11,197 bases of DNA from an uncultured Acidimicrobium sp. (GTDB lineage: Bacteria; Actinomycetota; Acidimicrobiia; Acidimicrobiales; Ilumatobacteraceae): the NCBI GenBank assembly GCA_903895515.1, contig CAITUB010000090.1:1-11197 (forward strand), given 5' to 3'. The notes under the pieces were generated by a model. It searched no databases, was not told where the DNA came from, and saw only the letters and a program-made list of their open reading frames with translations. Of this stretch, positions 1 through 6,715 are shown piece by piece. The stretch's first letter is position 1; every line of letters begins with the position of its first letter. The position numbers were made by a program, and so were the translations under genes.

Positions 1-108
1 ACATCGCATGATGCACTTATGACGATGCAATTGGTGCACAAGATTTATTACGCCGATCCAAAATGGCGCGATACCTACTCAATTCCTAATCCCGACTTCA
101 CCATTTAA
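1..108 (+). CDS. C-terminal end of an upstream protein (5' truncated)
   Basis: An open frame enters from the left edge and ends at TAA 106-108, giving 35 residues that begin THS-like (TSHDALMTMQLVHKIYY) and end in PDFTI. It is followed after 13 bases by the reductase gene, on the same strand, as expected for an operon member. The last helix, with a pattern of hydrophobic residues and a charged tail, loosely recalls the final helix of Gfo/Idh/MocA-type sugar oxidoreductases, which are common in such loci. That resemblance is weak and I do not claim a function. That it is real coding sequence is supported by the lack of stops in this frame and by the snug junction with the next gene. Confidence 0.6.
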   Translation, partial: TSHDALMTMQLVHKIYYADPKWRDTYSIPNPDFTI

Positions 109-112
109 CACT

Positions 113-116
113 GGAG
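113..116 (+). promoter_or_regulatory. Shine-Dalgarno sequence of the SDR gene
   Basis: GGAG at 113-116 lies five bases before the ATG at 122. It is one of only a few good Shine-Dalgarno sites in the window and fixes the start of the reductase gene. Most downstream genes start in overlaps with no clear site of their own. Confidence 0.6.
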
Positions 117-121
117 CAAAT

Positions 122-835
122 ATGAGCGGTGTACAAAATAAAAAAGTTCTCGTCACCGGAACATCAAGAGGAATTGGCCTTGCAATTGCCAAAGAGTTCC
201 TCAATCAAGGTGCGCAAGTATTCGGAACTGCAACAAAGGGTTCTTCGCCAACAGGTTTTTCTGGGTTTTGTGCAGCTGATTTCTCAGAACGTGAAGGCAT
301 TCAACAGTGCGTCAATTTCGTAACTGATGTTCAACCTGACATCGTGATCAACAACGCGGGTATCAATTCCCCATCCTCGTTTGAAAGTATTGATTCTGAA
401 AGGTTCCTAGAAATACAGCAGGTGAATGTTCTCGCACCGATGGAAATTTGTCGTGCAGCGATCCCACACATGGTCAAGCAAAACTGGGGTCGTATCGTCA
501 ATATTTCATCGGTATGGAGCAAGATCTCCAAAGAGCAACGGGCTCCTTACTCTGCGAGCAAGTTTGCGCTCGATGGAATGACTTTGGCGCTTGCTATTGA
601 GTACGCAAAGAGCAATGTATTGGCGAACTGTGTTGCACCAGGCTTTGTCGATACCGACATGACGCGCGGAATTCTGGGTGACGAGGGAATCAACAAGTTG
701 ATGCAAATTGTGCCTATCGGCCGACTTGCTCAGCCTGCAGAAATAGCAACTTTTGTTGTGTGGCTTGCAAGCGAATCAAACACGTACATCACTGGGCAGA
801 ACATTGCAGTTGATGGTGGTTTTACGCGTGCCTGA
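122..835 (+). CDS. FabG-like short-chain dehydrogenase/reductase
   Basis: This is a 237-residue classical SDR, the usual length for the family, expected to be a soluble cytoplasmic NAD(P)H-dependent oxidoreductase acting on a hydroxyl or keto group. The cofactor glycine motif TGTSRGIG is at residues 12-19, NNAG at 77-80, and the catalytic set is Ser130, Tyr143 and Lys147 in YSASK. The C-terminus has the family ending ITGQNIAVDGG. ATG 122 is preceded by GGAG. The 3' end overlaps the cyclase gene. In this setting it most likely reduces or oxidises a sugar or cyclitol intermediate, possibly the product of the adjacent cyclase; this is inferred from position. Sequence alone does not give the substrate, and FabG-like annotation should not be read as fatty-acid synthesis. 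Confidence 0.93.
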   Translation: MSGVQNKKVLVTGTSRGIGLAIAKEFLNQGAQVFGTATKGSSPTGFSGFCAADFSEREGIQQCVNFVTDVQPDIVINNAGINSPSSFESIDSERFLEIQQVNVLAPMEICRAAIPHMVKQNWGRIVNISSVWSKISKEQRAPYSASKFALDGMTLALAIEYAKSNVLANCVAPGFVDTDMTRGILGDEGINKLMQIVPIGRLAQPAEIATFVVWLASESNTYITGQNIAVDGGFTRA

Positions 836-1898
836 TTCAATTTCGATTCAGTCCCACCGGGGAATATACGAAGCTTGCTTTACTCCCGACTTGTTGAATG
901 ACCCGTCAGCCCTGCTTGAAGGAGAACCCCACTTCATCATTGACAGCAATATTGCTCGCCTCTATTCAACACAGCTTCACAGTGTTCTTAGTCATCCGAA
1001 TGTGATTCTCGTTGACGCCACCGAGCAAAACAAAAGTCTCGAATCAGCATCTCAAATCATCACTACTTTGGTCGCGCAAAAGACACGTCGCAACCATCAC
1101 TTAGTCGCCATCGGCGGCGGAATCATTCAAGATTTGGTGTGCTTCATTGCAAGCACGCTTCTCCGAGGGGTTTCCTGGCAACTTGTTCCTACAACTCTTC
1201 TCGCACAAGCAGATTCATGTATCGGGTCAAAGAGTTCTATCAACGTTGGTGACGCGAAAAATATAGTCGGCACATTTTATCCTCCAACAAAGATTTATAT
1301 TGACCAGAACTTCCTCCGTACATTGCACCAAAATGAAATCCACTCGGGAATCGGTGAAATACTGAAAGTCCACGCAATCGACTCTGCAGAATCGTTCAAT
1401 CGAGTCGCCTCCTCGCTGGAAGCAATAACACACGATCTGGATGCAATTCAGCCATTCATTTACTCCGCACTCACTATCAAAAAGCGATACATCGAAGTTG
1501 ATGAGTTTGATGAAGGAATACGTAACATTTTCAACTTCGGGCATAGTTTCGGTCATGCAATTGAAAGTGCAACAAATTTTGGAATTCCACACGGAGTTGC
1601 AGTAACCATGGGCATGGATGTTGCCTGCCAGATTGCTGCTTCACGCAACCTTCTGCCAAACAGTGAGTCAGCCCGAATGCGAACTGCATTGAGGTTGAAT
1701 TATCAGCCATTCGCCCATATACCGATCCCACTAGATGCTTCTATGAATGCGCTGTTGAAAGACAAAAAGAACAGCTCTACAGAGCTTGGTCTGATTCTCC
1801 CTGTTGGTCAACAGGCGAACATTGAAAAAGTAATGGTTCCACCAAATGAAGAGTTTGTAGATCAATTTCGCCATGCTTTGGGTGCAATTGCTCAATGA
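828..1898 (+). CDS. 3-dehydroquinate synthase-family sugar-phosphate cyclase
   Basis: About 356 residues, normal for 3-dehydroquinate synthase (AroB) and related sugar-phosphate cyclases, which use NAD+ and a divalent metal to close a carbocycle from a sugar phosphate. Counting from GTG 828: GGGIIQD at 96-102, PTTLL at 121-125, Lys144-Asn145, ExxK at 177-180, NFGHSFGHAIE beginning near 236 with metal-type His239 and a second His255 in PHG, and DKKN near the C-terminus. The Arg and Asn of RNIFNFGH, typical of true AroB, are kept, while the usual GGKTGVN stretch reads GSKSSIN. GTG 828 overlaps the reductase stop by 8 bases and has GGTGG upstream at 815-819; ATG 813 is an alternative, and a longer open frame back to 753 runs deep into the reductase and is unlikely. 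Its operon position argues for a surface-sugar role rather than the shikimate pathway, but AroB activity cannot be excluded. Confidence 0.88.
   Translation: MPDSISIQSHRGIYEACFTPDLLNDPSALLEGEPHFIIDSNIARLYSTQLHSVLSHPNVILVDATEQNKSLESASQIITTLVAQKTRRNHHLVAIGGGIIQDLVCFIASTLLRGVSWQLVPTTLLAQADSCIGSKSSINVGDAKNIVGTFYPPTKIYIDQNFLRTLHQNEIHSGIGEILKVHAIDSAESFNRVASSLEAITHDLDAIQPFIYSALTIKKRYIEVDEFDEGIRNIFNFGHSFGHAIESATNFGIPHGVAVTMGMDVACQIAASRNLLPNSESARMRTALRLNYQPFAHIPIPLDASMNALLKDKKNSSTELGLILPVGQQANIEKVMVPPNEEFVDQFRHALGAIAQ
1895..1898 (+). other. ATGA stop-start overlap (translational coupling)
   Basis: ATG 1895-1897 overlaps the cyclase stop TGA 1896-1898. No good Shine-Dalgarno sequence precedes this ATG, so re-initiation by terminating ribosomes is the likely way the TIGR04326-like gene is translated. 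The same arrangement recurs at 6712, 7659 and 9546. Confidence 0.75.
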
Positions 1899-3694
1899 CG
1901 AACTCTGTGCGTGTTGACATAGTTGTTAACCAGTCGCAAGTACGAGATGACGCAGATATCACCATTCTTTGGGATGATTACTCCTCTCAAAGAAATGTTT
2001 TTTCTCTTCCTGAATATGTAGAACTTCACGCAGATCGCCTGCGCCTTCATTTTGCTGAATTTGTAGACCAAGTCGCTCAAACTCCCCTTAGTGGTGGGAC
2101 CCTTTCTGAGCTCCTCCTCATTCGCAAAGATTTCAGTTATTGGTGGATGACTCTTTTTGCATCCACCAGGTGGGACCCAACAAGCAACATCACACATGCT
2201 GTGAAATTGTTGGCCTTCGCTGAAATCTGCGAAAAAGTTTCCCCATCCGAAGTTTTCGTCCATCTACCCAATAAACAGATCTCTGCCGTAATCCAGGCAT
2301 ATTGCACATCCAAGAATCTCGGTATAGCAGAAGTACCTACTTTGCATAATCAACCAGCTCTTCGCCTTCCCCGGTTTCGTGCAATTGCTTCCATTGGAAA
2401 GTTTGTTCTCACACATCGGCGAGTCAAAACTCTTAGCAGTGCAGATCAAGCAAGCACGTTGATAGTTGATCACTTTGTGCGGTTTAACGAATCAGCTATC
2501 GACGATGGCCGATATGAGTCGCAATACTGGAAATCGCTAGACAATGTCTTGTCGTCTATTGACCACGGAACTAGCTGGATCCATCACTATGTTCCAGGGT
2601 TTCGCTCAATTCGAGCAACCGAGCAATTGCTCGTAAGGCTCAATGCAAAGTCTGTAAACAAGCACGCACAATTTGAGACTCGACTAGCTGCCTCTTGTGT
2701 GCTCCCAATATTGCGTGAACTGAAGCGTCTGAGGCAGGTGGCTCGTGCTTCGAATAACCACCCTTCATTCTTTGCCGACACGCGTTCTGGGCTTAATTTC
2801 ACTGCTCTATTTGCCGAACAATGGATTGAGTCGCTCTGCGGCAGCACTGCTGCTCGACACCTGATCATCCTTCGCCAACAGGAGGCAGCACTCAAATTGC
2901 TTTCTCCGCAAAAGAACGGACTGTTCTTATGCGAGAACCAGCCGTGGGAATCTGCGTTTACTTATGCGTGGCACAAGTACGGGCACGGCAAACTTGTGGC
3001 CGTTGTTCATGCACCAATTCGGTTTTGGGATTTCCGATACTTCACACTCGCTCGTTCGCTACGCAGTAATCAACAAACTGCGACTAGCAAACCGACCCCA
3101 ACTATCGTCGCAGTGAATAGTGAAATTTCACGAACATTCATGGAAATCGCTCAAGCATCCGCAAATCAAATTTGTGAAGTTGAGTCGTTGATGTTCAACC
3201 ACTTATTCGCCGCGACCCCTGCTGAAAGTTCGCAGAAGAATGTCTTGCTTATCGTTGGAGATTTTTTCCCACATCTCAACGAACGACTCATTACTTTGGT
3301 CGAGAATGCTGAACACATTCGCAGCACCAATTTAGAGATTGTCTTCAAGCCCCATCCAATGAACACAAACCTGCCAGATTTTTCGGGTCTTCCAAATGTC
3401 CATATATCGACAACCGATTTAGGCGATCTGCTTCCACGCACTCACACCGCTATTTCCTGCAACTCAAGCACGGCAGCGCTTGAGTGCTTCCTGTACGGAG
3501 TGAAAACGATTTCGTATGTTGACCCCGAAGCGTTGAATTCCAGCCCCCTGCGCGGAGTCTCGGGGGCAGTATTTGTTACGTCGAGCGAACAACTCGATGT
3601 CGCACTCACAGACTCTCGCACCGACAATAAAGAGAACCGATCACTTTTGATTCTCGACCGTGCAACACCTCGTTGGAAAGAGCTTCTTAGTTAA
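1895..3694 (+). CDS. TIGR04326-like surface carbohydrate biosynthesis protein, GT-B-like C-terminal half
   Basis: A 599-residue protein starting at an ATGA overlap with the cyclase gene. It resembles, from memory of the family, the TIGR04326 surface carbohydrate biosynthesis proteins first described around Leptospira O-antigen loci. Supporting features are the YWWMTLFAS segment near 82-90, the central ENQPWE (347-352) and the aromatic VHAPIRFWDFRYF stretch (371-383). The C-terminal half has KPHP at 485-488 and the SCNSSTAALE segment at 521-530, the layout seen in the donor-binding half of GT-B glycosyltransferases such as the CDP-glycerol and capsule families. No signal peptide or membrane helix is visible, so it is probably cytoplasmic or peripheral. 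A glycosyltransferase role is inferred; the family has no firmly known biochemical function that I can name. Confidence 0.85.
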   Translation: MTNSVRVDIVVNQSQVRDDADITILWDDYSSQRNVFSLPEYVELHADRLRLHFAEFVDQVAQTPLSGGTLSELLLIRKDFSYWWMTLFASTRWDPTSNITHAVKLLAFAEICEKVSPSEVFVHLPNKQISAVIQAYCTSKNLGIAEVPTLHNQPALRLPRFRAIASIGKFVLTHRRVKTLSSADQASTLIVDHFVRFNESAIDDGRYESQYWKSLDNVLSSIDHGTSWIHHYVPGFRSIRATEQLLVRLNAKSVNKHAQFETRLAASCVLPILRELKRLRQVARASNNHPSFFADTRSGLNFTALFAEQWIESLCGSTAARHLIILRQQEAALKLLSPQKNGLFLCENQPWESAFTYAWHKYGHGKLVAVVHAPIRFWDFRYFTLARSLRSNQQTATSKPTPTIVAVNSEISRTFMEIAQASANQICEVESLMFNHLFAATPAESSQKNVLLIVGDFFPHLNERLITLVENAEHIRSTNLEIVFKPHPMNTNLPDFSGLPNVHISTTDLGDLLPRTHTAISCNSSTAALECFLYGVKTISYVDPEALNSSPLRGVSGAVFVTSSEQLDVALTDSRTDNKENRSLLILDRATPRWKELLS

Positions 3695-3718
3695 TCTGCG
3701 CTGAGTAGTCTTTTATTT

Positions 3719-4408
3719 GTGAGTGGAGAATCGGAACGTTCGCTCATTCAACCAGAGATTTTCGAATCGGAAACTGAAGCGTTCCAGGCTGCAAGTGCCA
3801 TGTTGGTCGATGCAATTTCTTCGAGCATCGCAGCAAGGAGCTCCTGCGTTCTTGTTCTTGCAGGAGGCAACTCCGCAAATTCAGTAATGCGCTTTGCCTT
3901 TCAATCGGACATCAATTGGTCACTTGTACATCTTGTGCTTGCCGATGAGCGTTGTGTGCCAATTAGCCACGTTGATCGCAATGATGTTGCGCTGACAGCG
4001 CTCGTTGAATCTGCCTCACTTGTCCATCGTCCCGTCATTCACGGCATACCCGCAGAACTTGGTCCACATCTTGGTGCGGAGAAATTTGCTGTGCAGTTAG
4101 CTTCAATTGGACAACCGGACATCGCGCTACTCGGTGTAGCTGACGACGGCCACATAGCAAGTTTGTTTCCAAATTCGACTGCCTTATCAGCATCTGGAGA
4201 TGCTGCATCTGTTACCGACAGCCCAAAAGAGCCTCGGGAGCGCGTTTCCTGTTCTTTGGCTTATCTCACACGAGCCACATACAGAATTGCCCTGCAAACG
4301 GGGCATAATAAGAGGGATATTTTCGTGCGACTCCAGCAGGGAGAGCGACTTCCGCTTGCATTATTTTCACCAACTCACTGGTTCATGGATTACAACGCGA
4401 CTCGTTGA
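3719..4408 (+). CDS. 6-phosphogluconolactonase-family protein (Pgl/DevB-like)
   Basis: A 229-residue protein, close to the normal length of 6-phosphogluconolactonases, which hydrolyse a phosphorylated sugar lactone and share the NagB/RpiA fold. Visible family motifs are AGGNS at 48-52 (usually GGST), LADERCVP around 75-81, DDGHIASLFP at 142-151 with the catalytic-type histidine, and SPKEPRERV at 168-176. The start is GTG 3719, 24 bases after the previous stop and with no clear Shine-Dalgarno sequence; the next in-frame ATG would remove the first 27 residues, including part of the first helix. No other oxidative pentose phosphate gene (zwf, gnd) is in the window, and its neighbours all make nucleotide sugars, so a lactone or sugar phosphate of this locus may be the substrate. 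That is inference; it could also be the cell's ordinary pgl placed here. Confidence 0.86.
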   Translation: MSGESERSLIQPEIFESETEAFQAASAMLVDAISSSIAARSSCVLVLAGGNSANSVMRFAFQSDINWSLVHLVLADERCVPISHVDRNDVALTALVESASLVHRPVIHGIPAELGPHLGAEKFAVQLASIGQPDIALLGVADDGHIASLFPNSTALSASGDAASVTDSPKEPRERVSCSLAYLTRATYRIALQTGHNKRDIFVRLQQGERLPLALFSPTHWFMDYNATR

Positions 4409-4423
4409 TCAGCGTTGCGAACT

Positions 4424-4428
4424 GAGGA
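4424..4428 (+). promoter_or_regulatory. Shine-Dalgarno sequence that sets the rfbF start
   Basis: GAGGA at 4424-4428 ends four bases before ATG 4433. It favours this ATG over the in-frame TTG at 4415, which would add six residues before the MKTVILCGG start typical of RfbF. Confidence 0.7.
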
Positions 4429-4432
4429 CTCC

Positions 4433-5212
4433 ATGAAAACGGTCATTTTGTGTGGGGGCCTTGGCACACGAATTCGAGATGTCGCTGATGATATTCCAAA
4501 ACCAATGATTCGCGTTGGTGGCATGCCCATTATTTGGCACCTTATGAAATACTACGCATCGTTCGGACACACAGAATTTGTTTTGTGCATGGGTTACAAG
4601 GGCGATGTCATCCGCGATTTCTTTATTTCGGCTATGTCGGCGAAAAGTGTTTTGACCACTGTTGACACCAATACTGAACACGTGCAATTTGCTGCATCTG
4701 ACGAATTCGCAAACTGGTCAGTGACACTTGCAAACACCGGTCAAGACGCAATGACGGGTGCGCGTATTTTTAAAGTTCGCGAGTACCTAAACAATGAACC
4801 GTTTATGCTCACTTACGGTGACGGATTGAGCGACATCAACCTCGATTTGCTCCTTGCATATCACCGCTCAAAAAAACTGACTGTCACCGTTACTGGGGTG
4901 CGGCCTCCAGCCAGGTTCGGTGAACTGCAAATTGGGTCTGATGGAATTGCAACTGGCTTTAACGAAAAACCCCAAGCCAGCGCAGGAATGATCTCTGGTG
5001 GCTTCTTTGTATGTGAGCCCGCAGTGTTTGATCACATGAATAATCATGAAGATCTTGTTTTTGAACAGGGCCCCATGCAGTCAGTCGTTCGCGAGAAGCA
5101 TCTTGCTGTTTACCAGCACGATGGTTTCTGGCAATGCATGGACACATTCCGTGATTGGCAGCTACTTAATTCAATGATTGATCAGGAAAAGGCGCCATGG
5201 AAAGTTTGGTAA
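4433..5212 (+). CDS. rfbF: glucose-1-phosphate cytidylyltransferase
   Basis: A 259-residue nucleotidyltransferase that joins CTP and glucose 1-phosphate to give CDP-glucose, the first step of CDP-deoxysugar pathways. The N-terminal nucleotide-binding signature CGGLGTR is at residues 7-13, with the Lys-Pro-Met of the same site at 23-25. TYGDGLSD around 127-134 carries the metal-binding aspartate. GGFFVCEP and the C-terminal HDGFWQCMDTFRDW and PWKVW are hallmarks that separate RfbF from dTDP-glucose synthases. Length agrees with the family, about 257. It is followed with a 16-base overlap by its pathway partner rfbG. The usual Glu-rich insert after the signature is shortened and diverged, but nothing essential seems missing. 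Cytoplasmic. Confidence 0.95.
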   Translation: MKTVILCGGLGTRIRDVADDIPKPMIRVGGMPIIWHLMKYYASFGHTEFVLCMGYKGDVIRDFFISAMSAKSVLTTVDTNTEHVQFAASDEFANWSVTLANTGQDAMTGARIFKVREYLNNEPFMLTYGDGLSDINLDLLLAYHRSKKLTVTVTGVRPPARFGELQIGSDGIATGFNEKPQASAGMISGGFFVCEPAVFDHMNNHEDLVFEQGPMQSVVREKHLAVYQHDGFWQCMDTFRDWQLLNSMIDQEKAPWKVW

Positions 5213-6273
5213 GCGCACTCGAATCGTTCCGCGGAAAACGAGTACTCATCACGGGCAACACCGGATTCAAGGGTTCTTGGCTGAGTTTGTGGTTACACAA
5301 CCATGGTGCAGAGGTATTTGGCTATGCGCTTCCCGCGCTTCCCCATTCACATTTCAACGATTTATCATTAGGTTCGCTCATTCATCACCGCGATGGCGAC
5401 GTACGTGATCTTGCCAGTCTGAAAAAGCGATTTGAAGAAGTTCAGCCACATGCTGTTTTCCATCTGGCAGCACAGCCACTTGTCCGCCTTTCGTATCGCG
5501 ACCCAGTACAAACGTTCGATACCAATATCGGTGGATCGACAAATGTTTTGGAATGTGTTCGACTTACCGATTCAGTCCAAGCACTCATTTTCATCACCTC
5601 AGATAAGTGCTACCGAAATATCGAACAAGTAGCCGGATACACCGAAGACGATGTTCTTGGTGGCAACGACCCATACAGTGCTTCGAAAGGCGCGGCTGAG
5701 CTGGTGTTTGCTGCATATAACGCTTCATTTTTCAACCAACGAGATGGCCTCATCGCTGCTTCAGCCCGTGCTGGGAACGTCATTGGTGGAGGTGACTGGG
5801 CCGAAGATCGAATCATCCCGGACTGCATCCGCTCACTCCAGCAAAACACAGCAATAGTTATTCGTAATCCACACGCAACTCGCCCGTGGCAACACGTGCT
5901 CGAGCCACTATCTGGCTACATCATGCTTGGCAGCGCAATGCTGAGGGGCGATCGGAATGTTTCGGGTTCATGGAACTTTGGTCCTCGCGAAGACGAAGTT
6001 CGATCTGTTGACGACGTAACGCGAGAGGTCATCAAAGTGTGGGGCGAAGGTTCGGTCAAACTTGATGACAACCAAAATCACCCGCATGAAGCGACGTTGT
6101 TGCAACTCGATTGTTCGAAGGCTCGCACAGAGCTTGGATGGTCGCCGCGATGGGATTTCCTCACAACTATGGATAAAACGGTTTCTTGGTATCAGTCAGT
6201 TCATCAAGGATCCAATGCCCTGTCAGTAACTCAGAAACAGTTGGCCGAATACGAAAAGAGCAACCGTGATTGA
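5197..6273 (+). CDS. rfbG: CDP-glucose 4,6-dehydratase
   Basis: A 358-residue extended SDR that converts CDP-glucose to CDP-4-keto-6-deoxyglucose using bound NAD+. The Rossmann motif TGNTGFKG is at 19-26, TSDKCYRN at 134-141, the catalytic YSASK at 160-164, GNVIGGGDW at 193-201 and RPWQHVLEPL at 229-238; TSDKCY and GNVIGGGDW together are diagnostic of this enzyme. Length is normal. ATG 5197 overlaps the end of rfbF by 16 bases, with AGGAAAAGG just upstream inside rfbF as a fair ribosome-binding site. It supplies the keto sugar that the cupin and SDR immediately downstream would act on. Confidence 0.96.
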   Translation: MESLVSALESFRGKRVLITGNTGFKGSWLSLWLHNHGAEVFGYALPALPHSHFNDLSLGSLIHHRDGDVRDLASLKKRFEEVQPHAVFHLAAQPLVRLSYRDPVQTFDTNIGGSTNVLECVRLTDSVQALIFITSDKCYRNIEQVAGYTEDDVLGGNDPYSASKGAAELVFAAYNASFFNQRDGLIAASARAGNVIGGGDWAEDRIIPDCIRSLQQNTAIVIRNPHATRPWQHVLEPLSGYIMLGSAMLRGDRNVSGSWNFGPREDEVRSVDDVTREVIKVWGEGSVKLDDNQNHPHEATLLQLDCSKARTELGWSPRWDFLTTMDKTVSWYQSVHQGSNALSVTQKQLAEYEKSNRD

Positions 6274-6715
6274 TGGAGTAATTATCACACCATTACGTCA
6301 GATATTGGATGAGCGCGGCAAAGTCATGCACATGCTCAGGTCAACTGACGGACATTTCACACAGTTTGGAGAAATCTATTTCTCCACAGTTTTCCCAGAT
6401 GCGGTTAAGGCCTGGCACATTCATAAAAAAATGACGTTGAACTACGCCGTGCCAGTAGGTCGCATCAAATTTGTATTGTTTGACGACCGCGAAGGAAGTT
6501 CAACTCGCGGTGAAATTCAAGAAATCTTTATGGGTCCAGATAATTACGTACTCGTCACTGTTCCCCCATTGGTGTGGAACGGATTCAAGGGAGTTGGACC
6601 AGAGGCTTCGCTTGTTGCGAACTGTGCGTCAATCCCCCACGATCCAGACGAAATTGACCGATGCGACCCAGCAGATACTCGCATTCCTTATGACTGGGCA
6701 CTGAAGCACAAATGA
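6266..6715 (+). CDS. RmlC/FdtA-like cupin, probable CDP-4-keto-6-deoxyhexose epimerase or isomerase
   Basis: A 149-residue cupin, shorter than RmlC (about 180) and nearer the size of FdtA-type 3,4-ketoisomerases. GTG 6266 overlaps the rfbG stop by 8 bases, with AAAAGAG upstream; the ATG at 6273 is out of frame. His51 and His53 form a WHIHKK motif, and VWNGF at 103-107 corresponds to the HGF segment of RmlC. In my by-eye alignment the RmlC catalytic tyrosine falls on Asn119, and the lysine that follows the histidine in RmlC is not evident. Placement directly after rfbG makes CDP-4-keto-6-deoxyglucose the likely substrate. Whether it epimerises at C3 and/or C5 or shifts the keto group cannot be decided from the sequence. 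Confidence 0.85.
   Translation: MIDGVIITPLRQILDERGKVMHMLRSTDGHFTQFGEIYFSTVFPDAVKAWHIHKKMTLNYAVPVGRIKFVLFDDREGSSTRGEIQEIFMGPDNYVLVTVPPLVWNGFKGVGPEASLVANCASIPHDPDEIDRCDPADTRIPYDWALKHK
6712..6715 (+). other. ATGA stop-start overlap (translational coupling)
   Basis: The cupin gene's TGA 6713-6715 sits inside the start of the SDR gene, ATG 6712. No Shine-Dalgarno sequence is visible upstream, so the SDR is probably made in step with the cupin. Confidence 0.75.

Noticed and set aside
753..827. Upstream extension of the cyclase frame to 753
   Set aside because: It lies wholly inside the reductase gene, and its residues do not resemble the start of a cyclase; GTG 828 or ATG 813 fits better.
1227..1592. 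121-residue open frame on the minus strand
   Set aside because: It is antisense to well-conserved cyclase motifs, is cysteine-rich and has no recognisable domain; a shadow frame.
1892..2263. 123-residue open frame on the minus strand
   Set aside because: It lies opposite the start of the TIGR04326-like gene and has no recognisable family features.
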